Below, in pieces: positions 41,930 to 49,916 of a stretch of 64,000 nucleotides of DNA; positions within the stretch are counted from its first letter, which is position 1; each line of letters starts with the position of its first letter. The stretch covers positions 1 through 64,000 of the forward strand of contig NZ_JAIVLG010000007.1 in assembly GCF_020524545.1 (NCBI RefSeq), given 5' to 3'. The notes under the pieces were generated by a model. That model did not search any database, had not been told where the DNA came from, and worked only from the letters and a program-made list of their open reading frames with translations. The stretch comes from Microbacterium paraoxydans (GTDB taxonomy: Bacteria > Actinomycetota > Actinomycetes > Actinomycetales > Microbacteriaceae). A program made the translations under genes and the position numbers.

Positions 41930-42856
41930 ATGTTTCACGTGAAACAGTCCGAGAAGACATCGGCGAACGAATCGTTCGGGATGGACACACCGCTCGCGCG
42001 GGAACTGGCTGACCTCTCCGCCCGGCGGCGCGTGCTCGAGGCGGCGAAGGTGGAGTTCACGGGGGATACCCGCGTGCTGACCGTCTCCAATCAGAAGGGT
42101 GGCGTCGGCAAGACCACGTCCGCCGTCAACATCGCCTCGGCGCTCGCTGGTCTGGGGGCGAAGGTGCTGGTCATCGACCTGGATCCGCAGGGGAATGCCT
42201 CCACGGCTCTGGGGGTTCCCCATAGCGCAGACACTCCCAGCGTCTACGACGTGCTGATTGACGAGTTCCCTCTCGCCGAGATCGTCCAGCAGAGCCCGGA
42301 AGACTCCAATCTCTTCTGCGCGCCGAGCACGATCCACTTGGCGGGTGCGGAGATCGAATTGGTCGCACAGGTCGCGAGGGAGCATCGGCTCCGTCGGGCC
42401 CTGGAGGACTACCTCGCCGACAACGCGATGGACTTCGTGATCATCGACTGCCCCCCGTCTCTCGGTCTGCTCACCATCAACGCCTTCACCGCAGCATCCG
42501 AGGTCTTCATCCCGATCCAATGCGAGTACTACGCACTGGAGGGACTGAGCCAGCTCCTCGGAAGCATCCAGATGATCCAGAAGCACCTGAACCCGGCTCT
42601 TCATCTCTCCACGATCCTGCTGACGATGTTCGACGGACGTACGCGCCTTGCCCAGCAGGTTGCCGAAGAAGTGCGCACGCACTTCCCCGAACAGGTGTTG
42701 GAGACGGTGATTCCCCGTTCCGTCCGAGTGTCGGAAGCCCCGAGTTTCGGCCAGACCGTGATCGCCTACGATGGGCAGTCCGCCGGCGCGATCGCCTATC
42801 GCGAAGCAGCCGTGGAGATCGCGTCGCGCATCGCGATGCAGAGCAAGGAGAAATGA
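41930..42856 (+). CDS. parA: Chromosome partitioning ATPase ParA (Soj)
   Basis: A 308-residue Walker-type ATPase that moves ParB-parS complexes. The deviant Walker A KGGVGKTTSAVNIASAL and switch I/II segments (VIDLDPQGNASTALG; VIIDCPPSLGLLTINAF) are complete. An N-terminal extension of about 50 residues precedes Walker A. ATG 41930 has AAAGGAG at 41920-41926. Its first six codons coincide with parS 7. It is followed directly by parB. Confidence 0.97.
   Translation: MFHVKQSEKTSANESFGMDTPLARELADLSARRRVLEAAKVEFTGDTRVLTVSNQKGGVGKTTSAVNIASALAGLGAKVLVIDLDPQGNASTALGVPHSADTPSVYDVLIDEFPLAEIVQQSPEDSNLFCAPSTIHLAGAEIELVAQVAREHRLRRALEDYLADNAMDFVIIDCPPSLGLLTINAFTAASEVFIPIQCEYYALEGLSQLLGSIQMIQKHLNPALHLSTILLTMFDGRTRLAQQVAEEVRTHFPEQVLETVIPRSVRVSEAPSFGQTVIAYDGQSAGAIAYREAAVEIASRIAMQSKEK
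41931..41946. promoter_or_regulatory. parS site 7, inside the parA start codons
   Basis: TGTTTCACGTGAAACA begins at the second base of the parA ATG, so codons 1-6 (MFHVKQ) are the site itself. ParB bound here would cover the translation start. Confidence 0.95.
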
Positions 42857-43827
42857 TGGCGAAGCGCACAGGGCTCGGCCGGGGAATCGGGGCACTTATC
42901 CCCACAGCAGATCAGGCAGAGCGACCGGTCGACGTCTTCTTCCCCGGAGCCAGTCTGCGGCCGGAGGAGACCGAGGTGACGATCGCCCCGGAACCGGAGA
43001 GTCCCTCGCTCGAAGAGGTGCCCGGTATCCACCTGATCCAGGTGGACCCGAACTCCATCGTCGCGAATCCCCGTCAACCGCGGACGCACTTCGACGCCGA
43101 TGACCTGGCAGAACTCGTACACAGCGTCCGCGAGTTCGGCGTATTGCAGCCTGTCGTCGTCCGCAAGAATGCGACAGGTGACTACGAGCTCATCATGGGG
43201 GAGCGGCGCACCCGTGCCGCGCGCGAAGCCGGCCTCGATCTCATCCCCGCGATCGTCCGTGACACCGCGGATGAAGACCTTCTGCGCGACGCCCTCCTCG
43301 AGAACCTGCACCGGTCCGAGCTGAACCCGCTGGAAGAGGCCTCGGCCTACCAGCAGCTTCTGGATGACTTCGGCATCACTCAAGAAGAGCTCGCCACGAG
43401 GATCGGCCGTTCGCGTCCGCAGATCAGCAACACCATTCGACTGCTCAAGCTGCCGGTCCCCGTGCAGCAGAGGGTCGCAGCCGGAGTGCTCACCGCAGGG
43501 CACGCGCGTGCGATCCTCAGCCTCGAGACCCCCGAATCGATGCAGCGCCTCGCTGACAAGGTCGTGAACGAGGATCTCTCGGTCCGCGCGACGGAAGAGG
43601 CGGCGAAAGCACAGCCGTCCGCGGGGAAGTCGGCGAAGGCGACTCCCGGGGCGCGACGTGCGTATCTCGACGAGGTGGCCGGAAAGCTCGGTGACCGGTT
43701 GAACACGCGCGTCAAGATTGCCCTCGGGGCGCGTAAAGGCCAGGTGACGATTGATTTCGCGTCCATTCAGGATCTCAATCGCATCCTCGAGGAGCTCGGA
43801 GAAAGCAGCTACGGCGCTGCTCGATGA
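42856..43827 (+). CDS. parB: Chromosome partitioning CTPase/centromere-binding protein ParB
   Basis: A 323-residue ParB. The N-terminus AKRTGLGRGIGALIP is the ParA-stimulating peptide. The CTPase core includes NPRQPRTHFDADDLAELVHS and the GERRTRAAREAGL motif (GERRxRA). Then LLENLHRSELNPLEEASAYQ and the helix-turn-helix TQEELATRIGRSRPQISNTI, which reads parS. The C-terminus forms the dimer clamp. Start ATG 42856 has AAGGAG 5 nt away; ATG 42853, overlapping the parA stop, is the alternative. Confidence 0.97.
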   Translation: MAKRTGLGRGIGALIPTADQAERPVDVFFPGASLRPEETEVTIAPEPESPSLEEVPGIHLIQVDPNSIVANPRQPRTHFDADDLAELVHSVREFGVLQPVVVRKNATGDYELIMGERRTRAAREAGLDLIPAIVRDTADEDLLRDALLENLHRSELNPLEEASAYQQLLDDFGITQEELATRIGRSRPQISNTIRLLKLPVPVQQRVAAGVLTAGHARAILSLETPESMQRLADKVVNEDLSVRATEEAAKAQPSAGKSAKATPGARRAYLDEVAGKLGDRLNTRVKIALGARKGQVTIDFASIQDLNRILEELGESSYGAAR

Positions 43828-43888
43828 CATCCTCGGGGCCGATCCGGTCCCTTAGACTCGCGTCATCTCGACGACGAGGGGGAATGTG

Positions 43889-45337
43889 ATGTCTGCAGCA
43901 GAGGGTTCAGCAAGCGTCCAACGCCGTGTGATCGCGGTCAGTATCGCGGCGGCGTTGGGTGGATTCCTGTTCGGCTTCGATACCGCGGTGATCAACGGTG
44001 CCGTCGATGCGCTCGCGGGGGACGTCTCGGGGTTCGATCTCGGAACGGCACTCAAGGGCTTCGCGGTGTCGTCAGCGTTGATCGGCTGTGCGGTGGGTGC
44101 ATGGTTCGCCGGACCGGTGTCCAACAAGTACGGACGTATCCCGGTGATGGTGGGCGCCGCGGCGCTGTTCTTCCTCTCTGCGATCGGTTCCGGACTCGCG
44201 TTCAGCGTCGTCGACCTGATCGTCTGGCGTGTGATCGGCGGACTCGGGGTGGGCGCCGCGTCCGTCATCGCCCCTGCCTACATCGCCGAGGTCTCGCCGG
44301 CCGCGATACGGGGTCGGCTGGGATCGCTGCAGCAGCTCGCGATCGTGACCGGTATCTTCGCTGCGCTGCTCTCCGATGCTCTGCTCGCCGGCCTCGCCGG
44401 TGCCGCGGATCAACCGCTGTGGGGACTCACTGCGTGGCGCTGGATGTTCATCGTCGAGGCCATCCCCGCGCTGGTCTACGGGATCATGTCGTTGCGCCTG
44501 CCGGAATCACCGCGCTACCTGGTGCGCAAGGGCGAGTTGAAGCGTGCTGCCGAGGTGCTGGAGACCGTCACGGGAACGATCGACGTCGATGCGAAGATCA
44601 CGGAGATCACCGGCACGATCGACACCGAACGCTCGGAGTCTCTGCGTGACCTGCGCGGGAGCCGCCTTGGCCTCAAGCCGATCGTCTGGGTAGGGATCCT
44701 GCTGTCGGTGTTCCAGCAGTTCGTGGGCATCAACGTGATCTTCTACTACTCGACCACCCTGTGGCAATCGGTCGGGTTCGACGAATCCAGCGCCTTGCTC
44801 ACCTCGGTGATCACGTCGGTGACGAACATCGCGGTGACCATCGTCGCCATCCTCCTCGTCGACAGGGTCGGCCGGCGCATCATGCTGCTCGTCGGCTCGG
44901 TCGGCATGACGGTGACGCTGGGGCTCATGGCGGTCGCCTTCTCGTTCGGCACACTCGACGCGCAGGGGACCGCGACCCTTCCCGACCCCTGGGCCACCAT
45001 CGCCTTGATCTGCGCGAACGGCTTCGTGGTCTTCTTCGGTGCGAGCTGGGGACCGCTGGTGTGGGTGCTCCTCGGCGAGATCTTCCCCAACTCGATCCGG
45101 GCTGGAGCGCTCGCCGTTGCCGCCGCGGCACAGTGGGTGGCCAACTTCTTCATCTCGACGACCTTCCCGGCTTTCGCGGAGATCGGACTCACCTTCGCGT
45201 ACGGGTTCTATGCATTCTTCGCCCTCCTCTCGTTCTTCTTCGTGTTCTTCAAGGTGCCGGAGACGAAGGGGAGGGAGCTCGAGGAGATGAGCGATGAACT
45301 GGCCGTGCGGCGCCGGAAGGCCGTACAGGAGACGTAG
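43889..45337 (+). CDS. Sugar-porter family MFS transporter
   Basis: A 482-residue 12-helix permease. Sugar-porter signatures are GGFLFGFDTAVINGAVDAL, the R-x-G-R-R-type loops NKYGRIP and VDRVGRR, RLPESPRYLVRKGELKRA after helix 6, QQFVGINVIFYYS in helix 7 and PETKGRELEEM at the C-terminus. It probably imports a hexose or pentose with H+. ATG 43889 has GAGGGGG upstream; GTG 43886 is an alternative. A TAGACT box lies at 43853-43858. Its location between parB and trxA is not part of the conserved origin order. Confidence 0.92.
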   Translation: MSAAEGSASVQRRVIAVSIAAALGGFLFGFDTAVINGAVDALAGDVSGFDLGTALKGFAVSSALIGCAVGAWFAGPVSNKYGRIPVMVGAAALFFLSAIGSGLAFSVVDLIVWRVIGGLGVGAASVIAPAYIAEVSPAAIRGRLGSLQQLAIVTGIFAALLSDALLAGLAGAADQPLWGLTAWRWMFIVEAIPALVYGIMSLRLPESPRYLVRKGELKRAAEVLETVTGTIDVDAKITEITGTIDTERSESLRDLRGSRLGLKPIVWVGILLSVFQQFVGINVIFYYSTTLWQSVGFDESSALLTSVITSVTNIAVTIVAILLVDRVGRRIMLLVGSVGMTVTLGLMAVAFSFGTLDAQGTATLPDPWATIALICANGFVVFFGASWGPLVWVLLGEIFPNSIRAGALAVAAAAQWVANFFISTTFPAFAEIGLTFAYGFYAFFALLSFFFVFFKVPETKGRELEEMSDELAVRRRKAVQET

Positions 45338-45346
45338 GCTTGAGGT

Positions 45347-45682
45347 ATGTCCGAGTCCGTTCAGCGTCGCGCCAGCCTCGAAGTGCTGCGCGCCGAGGCG
45401 GCTGACGAACTCGCGGTGCTCATCCAGGAGCGGCTTCTCAGTGGAGAGGACCCCTGGGAGTTCATGGAGGATCTGCCGAGCATCGACGAGCTCGTCGTGT
45501 ATCTCCTCCGGGCAGACAACATCAACGCGAACGATGGGGTGCGCCCCAATGCCGCCCGGCACTATCGGGTCCTGAGACAGATCGCGCTCGAGTACCCGGA
45601 ACTCACCTCAGCCGTGTGGGGTCTGCTGGACGAGACGCAGCGCCACCGTCGCTGGGACCCCACCGTCGCAGACGCGTCCTGA
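45347..45682 (+). CDS. Small conserved hypothetical protein (111 aa)
   Basis: A 111-residue acidic, helical protein (MSESVQRRASLEVLRAEAAD ... WDPTVADAS) without membrane segments or recognisable motif. Tyr/Trp-containing helices (DPWEFMEDLPSIDELVVYLL) suggest a compact globular fold. TAGGCT at 45335-45340 lies 6 nt before ATG 45347, so it likely has its own leaderless transcript although it is only 9 nt after the MFS gene. Function unknown. Confidence 0.75.
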   Translation: MSESVQRRASLEVLRAEAADELAVLIQERLLSGEDPWEFMEDLPSIDELVVYLLRADNINANDGVRPNAARHYRVLRQIALEYPELTSAVWGLLDETQRHRRWDPTVADAS

Positions 45683-45793
45683 CCGCGAAGCGCGCGACGG
45701 AGTGTGTTGCATACTCCGTGACCGAACAAAATCTTTACCACCTGTGCCAGACTTGAAAATCAATGACATGCGGTCGGCACGAGGGAGTTCTTC

Positions 45794-46981
45794 ATGGCAC
45801 AGCGCACGCGTATCGGAGCGGAGCGCGCGAGCGCAGACCCCGGGCTCCTCGTCGGTTCGCGGATCGGGCTCTTCACGAACTTCACGGGAACGATGCCCGA
45901 CCTCTCCCGGAGCATCGACGCGCTCCAGCATGCAGGTGCTCCCCTTCACCACCTCTTCGGACCCGAACACGGCCTGGACGGCGCGGTGCAGGCGGGCGAG
46001 AGCGCATCGATCGAGCGCGATCAGCGCTCCGGGCTCCCGTTCAGTGACACCTACCTGACAGAGGGGGAGCGCCTCGACGCCATGATCGAGGCCACCGGTG
46101 TCGACGCGCTCGTGTTCGACATGCAAGACATCGGGGTGCGCTTCTACACCTACATCTGGACCATGTACGACGCGATGCGCAGCGCGGCGCGCCTGGACCT
46201 GCCGTTCACGGTGCTCGACCGTCCGAACCCCCTCGGGGGAGCGGTGCTGAGCGGTCCCGGAGTGAGCGGGTCGACGTACACGAGTTTCGTCGGACGCAGT
46301 GACATCCACCAGCGTCACGGCCTGACCGCCGGCGAACTCGCACGACTCTTCGCGTTTCGAGACCTCGCGGGCGAGGGGCTCAGCCTCGACCTCCGGGTCG
46401 TCGCACTGGAGAATTGGAATCCCGCGGCCGACTGGACGCAGACAGGGCTCGCCTGGGTGCCGCCGTCGCCCAACATCCCGACGCTCGACTCCGTGTACGC
46501 CTTCGCCGGGACCGGACTGGTCGAGGGGACGACGCTGAGCGAAGGCCGCGGAACGACGAGGCCTTTCGAGACGATCGGCGCGCCGTTCCTGTCCGCCGAG
46601 TTCGCGGAGGAGCTCCGCGGGCGGGACCTCCCCGGTGTGCTGGTCCGCGAGATCGCCTTCCAGCCCACCTTCCACAAGTACGCAGGCGAGACCGCGCGCG
46701 GCATCCAGCTGCACATCACCGATCACCGTGCCTACGATCCGGTGGGTACAGCCCTCACCCTCCTCGAGTGCGCTCGCGCGAGCGCTCCGCAACACGTACG
46801 CAGCCTCAACGCCGGGGAACGACTGGACCCCGGTGACGTCGGCTTCGCGCTCGATCGTCTGTGGGGCTCGTCCTCGCTCCGGGAGGCGCTCAACGGCGAG
46901 GGCGCATTCGCTCCGTTGCACAGCGCGCCGCAGAGTGTCGAGGACGTCTACGGTGAGGACGTGCTGCTCTACCCGCGCTGA
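45794..46981 (+). CDS. namZ: Exo-beta-N-acetylmuramidase NamZ-like protein (DUF1343)
   Basis: A 395-residue DUF1343 protein: RIGLFTNFTGTMPDLSRSID, then HHLFGPEHGLDGAVQAGE, VDALVFDMQDIGVRFYTYIW, LDRPNPLGGAVLSGP and FQPTFHKYAGETARGIQLHI. Bacillus NamZ removes terminal MurNAc from peptidoglycan fragments. No signal peptide or lipobox is visible, unlike secreted Bacillus NamZ, so I infer action on imported fragments. GAGGGAG (45782-45788) precedes ATG. Convergent with a beta-lactamase-fold hydrolase and sugar ABC operon, a combination seen in MurNAc recycling clusters. Confidence 0.83.
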   Translation: MAQRTRIGAERASADPGLLVGSRIGLFTNFTGTMPDLSRSIDALQHAGAPLHHLFGPEHGLDGAVQAGESASIERDQRSGLPFSDTYLTEGERLDAMIEATGVDALVFDMQDIGVRFYTYIWTMYDAMRSAARLDLPFTVLDRPNPLGGAVLSGPGVSGSTYTSFVGRSDIHQRHGLTAGELARLFAFRDLAGEGLSLDLRVVALENWNPAADWTQTGLAWVPPSPNIPTLDSVYAFAGTGLVEGTTLSEGRGTTRPFETIGAPFLSAEFAEELRGRDLPGVLVREIAFQPTFHKYAGETARGIQLHITDHRAYDPVGTALTLLECARASAPQHVRSLNAGERLDPGDVGFALDRLWGSSSLREALNGEGAFAPLHSAPQSVEDVYGEDVLLYPR

Positions 46982-46994
46982 GCGCCGCGGCCCG

Positions 46995-47972
46995 TCACCT
47001 CGGGGAGAGGGAATCGAAGAATCTCCGTCGCACGGCGGTGACGTCCGTGTTCTCCCTCGTGGGGTGCACGCGGTTGAGGAGCAGCACTCCGAAGTCCCCC
47101 GTCTGCGGGACCACGGTGAACGCCGTCCCCGTGAAGCCGGTATGCCCGACTGCATCGGCAGCACCCATCCACGACCGTTGACGCACGCGCAAGCCCAGGG
47201 CCTGCTCGAATCCCTCAGCACGCACTGACGGGGCTGTGAGAAGGCGCACCGATGCGGGCGAGAGCACACGCCGTCGTGGACCGCAGCCGTCCTCGCGGAT
47301 CATGCATGCCAGCGCTGCGACGTCGTGGACGGTACCGAACAGCCCGGCATGACCTGCGGGCCGACCGAGTGCCGCAGCGAGCTCATCGTGCACCTCGGCG
47401 CGGACGAGGCCACGGTGGGGCTGGATCTCCGTGGCGACGCTGCGAAGCGGGTCGGGCTCCCACGTGAGGGATTCGGCGCCGAGCAGCGTCGCGACCTCGG
47501 CGACGAGCTGTGCGAGCGGACGGCCGGACACCCTCTCGAGCAGGGTGCTCACGGCGATGAACCCCACATCGGAGTAGCGGTGCTCGGCGCCCGGCGCGGA
47601 GACGAGCGCGGTGGACAGCACTGCATCGCGCAACGCGTCGCCGCGTAGTCCTGAGCGCCAGAGCCGACCTTCAGCGGGGAGGCCGGAGGTGTGCAGGAGC
47701 AACTGCCGCAGCGTGATCGTCTCGGATCCCGGACCGAAACCGATCGACAGCGTCCGAGAGCACGGTTCGTCGAGGTCCAGGACCCCGGAATCGACCAGGC
47801 GCAGTGCGGTCACCGTCGTGAACACCTTGGTGACCGAGGCGAGGTCGAACAGACTCGCCTCGGTCACGGGCGCCGGGTCGTCGCCGGACAGCGTGCCGAG
47901 CAGCTCGAGCGCATCGACACCCGAGCTGCTCCGCAGCGCGGCCCAGGCCGAACCCGGGGCGCCGTTCACCAT
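46995..47972 (-). CDS. Serine hydrolase of the beta-lactamase/class C fold (AmiE-like candidate)
   Basis: A 325-residue protein with SVTK at 46-49 (SxxK nucleophile), YSD at 133-135 in the YxN position and HTGFTG near the C-terminus in the KTG position. No signal peptide is evident. It starts 7 nt after the permease stop, last gene of the ABC operon. In Bacillus the muropeptide locus pairs NamZ with AmiE (YbbE), a hydrolase of the same fold that removes stem peptides; I infer a similar role here. A simple esterase or DD-peptidase is the alternative. Confidence 0.75.
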   Translation of the reverse strand: MVNGAPGSAWAALRSSSGVDALELLGTLSGDDPAPVTEASLFDLASVTKVFTTVTALRLVDSGVLDLDEPCSRTLSIGFGPGSETITLRQLLLHTSGLPAEGRLWRSGLRGDALRDAVLSTALVSAPGAEHRYSDVGFIAVSTLLERVSGRPLAQLVAEVATLLGAESLTWEPDPLRSVATEIQPHRGLVRAEVHDELAAALGRPAGHAGLFGTVHDVAALACMIREDGCGPRRRVLSPASVRLLTAPSVRAEGFEQALGLRVRQRSWMGAADAVGHTGFTGTAFTVVPQTGDFGVLLLNRVHPTRENTDVTAVRRRFFDSLSPR

Positions 47973-47979
47973 CGAGGGA

Positions 47980-48897
47980 TCACTTGCTCATGCCGGACGT
48001 GAGGCCGCTGATGATCTGCTTCGTCGCGAGCAGGAAGAGCACGACCAAGGGGATCGTCGCGATCGTCAGTCCGGCGAAGAGCTGTGGCCAGTCGGTCGAG
48101 TACTCGCCGAAGAACCGGGTGAGCCCCACGGGAAGAGTGTACGAATCACGATCGCGCAACAGGATCAGCGGGTAGAAGAAGTCGTTCCACACCGGCACGA
48201 AACGGAAGACGATGACCGTGGCCAGCGCGGGGCGGACCAGCGGAAGCAGGATCTGCACGAAGGTGCGGAACGGACCAGCCCCGTCGATGCGTGCCGCTTC
48301 CTCGAGCTCGATCGGCAGCGCGCGGAAGAACACCGTGAGGACGAACGTCGTGAACGGGATGCCGAGAGCCCCGTAGACCAGGATCAGGCTGAAGACGTTG
48401 CTGGTCATCCTCAACGAGTCGAGGAGATAGAACAGCGGCAGGATCGCGAGGTGCACCGGGAGCATGAGCCCCGAGAGGAAAACGGCCTCGATGCCCCGGA
48501 AGAACTTCGCGCGCGCACGGGCGAACGCATAGGCTGCGAGCACCGAGACGACAGTGGTCACGATGACCGAGCCCACCGTGACGGTGATCGAGTTGACGAA
48601 GTACGTGTCGAAGGACGCCGTGATCCACGCGCTCTGGAAGCTCGTGAACGTGGGCGGCACCGGGAGTCCCAGCGGCTCGGTAGCGATCTGCTGCTGCGTG
48701 CGCAGCGAGTTGTTCACCATGAGCAGCAGCGGCCCGATGGCGATCAGCGCGTAGCCCCACAGGAAGATGTTCGCGAAGAGCCGTCCGATGAAAGGCGTGT
48801 CGGAGGTGCGCTGCGACCGCCGACGCGGGGCTGAGGGACGCCCTGCGACGATCGCCTCGGTGGTGGGTTCAGGACGGGTGTCGATGACGGTGCTCAT
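47980..48897 (-). CDS. Carbohydrate ABC transporter permease (MalG-type)
   Basis: A 305-residue permease with a disordered N-terminus (about 1-40), six membrane helices and the EAA loop ELEEAARIDGAGPFRTFVQI. The segment LPVGLTRFFGEYSTDWPQLF is typical of MalG/UgpE members. It overlaps the upstream permease by 1 nt. No ATPase gene is in the cluster, so the importer presumably uses a shared MsiK-type ATPase. Confidence 0.92.
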   Translation of the reverse strand: MSTVIDTRPEPTTEAIVAGRPSAPRRRSQRTSDTPFIGRLFANIFLWGYALIAIGPLLLMVNNSLRTQQQIATEPLGLPVPPTFTSFQSAWITASFDTYFVNSITVTVGSVIVTTVVSVLAAYAFARARAKFFRGIEAVFLSGLMLPVHLAILPLFYLLDSLRMTSNVFSLILVYGALGIPFTTFVLTVFFRALPIELEEAARIDGAGPFRTFVQILLPLVRPALATVIVFRFVPVWNDFFYPLILLRDRDSYTLPVGLTRFFGEYSTDWPQLFAGLTIATIPLVVLFLLATKQIISGLTSGMSK

Positions 48898-49856
48898 CAG
48901 AACAGCTTTCGTTCGGCGCGACGCATGGTCGAGGTGATGACGACCGAGATGACCATGATGAAGATGAACAGGACGGTCGCGAGCGCGGAGGAGACGCCGA
49001 TCGAGTTCGGATTGCCCGACTCGAAGGCGGTGCGGTAGAAGAGCAGCATCATCACGTCGGTGGACCCCGCGGGGGCGCCGTTCGAGCCGGCCAACGCGAA
49101 CGGGATCGCCATCGCCTCCATGCTCCCGATGAAGGTGAGCACGGTGATAATGCCGATCGTCGGGGTGAGCATCGGCAGGGTGATGTAGCGGAAGCGTTTC
49201 CCGGCCGTGGCACCGTCGAGAGAGGCCGCCTCTTCGATCTCCTCCGGGATGCCGCCCAAGGCCGCGCCGTAGAGCAGGATCGGGAAGCCGATCCACTGCC
49301 AGGCACTCACGAGAACGATGACCCAGATCGCCAACTGGGGATCACCGAGCCACGGCAGGGCGAGACTCTCAAGTCCCACGCCTCGGAGGATGGCGTTGAC
49401 CGGCCCGAACAGCGGCGACAGCATGAGCGACCACAGGTAGCCGATGACCATGGGGCTGACCAGGTAGGGCAGGGCGAAGATCGTCTGGAAGAACCGCTTG
49501 GTGCGCTTGCGCCGGTGCAGCAGCGTCGCGATGCCGAGGCCGAGAGAGTTCTGGAAGACGAGGGCGCCGACGAACAGCAGCAGGTTGTGGCCGAAGGCGT
49601 TCCACAGCTCTGACGCATAGGGCTCCGTCGTGAGGAGCGTGATGTAGTTGCCGACACCAGCGAAGCCGCCCTGTCGGGTTCCCTGCCAGTCGAAGAAGGA
49701 GTAGCTGAGGGCCGCGAGCATCGGATAGAGGATCAGCACCGCGAACAACACCGCGGCCGGGAGCACGAAGAGCGCTGCGGTGGGTGTTGTCAGGGCGATA
49801 CCCGTGCGGGTGCGGCGAGTCGACTTCTGGCGTCGGAGGGGGAGGGTCAGAGCCAT
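48897..49856 (-). CDS. Carbohydrate ABC transporter permease (MalF-type)
   Basis: A 319-residue permease: basic N-terminus, TAALFVLPAAVLFAVLILYP as first helix, and the EAA loop EEIEEAASLDGATAGKRFRY. It is the heterodimer partner of the MalG-type permease immediately downstream. A stem-loop separates it from the binding-protein gene, consistent with lower permease expression. Confidence 0.92.
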   Translation of the reverse strand: MALTLPLRRQKSTRRTRTGIALTTPTAALFVLPAAVLFAVLILYPMLAALSYSFFDWQGTRQGGFAGVGNYITLLTTEPYASELWNAFGHNLLLFVGALVFQNSLGLGIATLLHRRKRTKRFFQTIFALPYLVSPMVIGYLWSLMLSPLFGPVNAILRGVGLESLALPWLGDPQLAIWVIVLVSAWQWIGFPILLYGAALGGIPEEIEEAASLDGATAGKRFRYITLPMLTPTIGIITVLTFIGSMEAMAIPFALAGSNGAPAGSTDVMMLLFYRTAFESGNPNSIGVSSALATVLFIFIMVISVVITSTMRRAERKLF

Positions 49857-49877
49857 GGGGGGAGTGTCCTTCGCTCT

Positions 49878-49909
49878 GTGGTGGGGGCGCCGGGTGACGC
49901 CCCCACCAC
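49878..49909 (-). terminator. Intra-operon stem-loop between binding protein and permeases
   Basis: GTGGTGGGGGCG and CGCCCCCACCAC form a perfect 12-bp stem with an 8-nt loop, 7 nt after the binding-protein stop codon. There is no T-run, so it is more likely an mRNA stabiliser or partial attenuator than a full terminator. Confidence 0.6.
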
Positions 49910-49916
49910 GGGGGGA

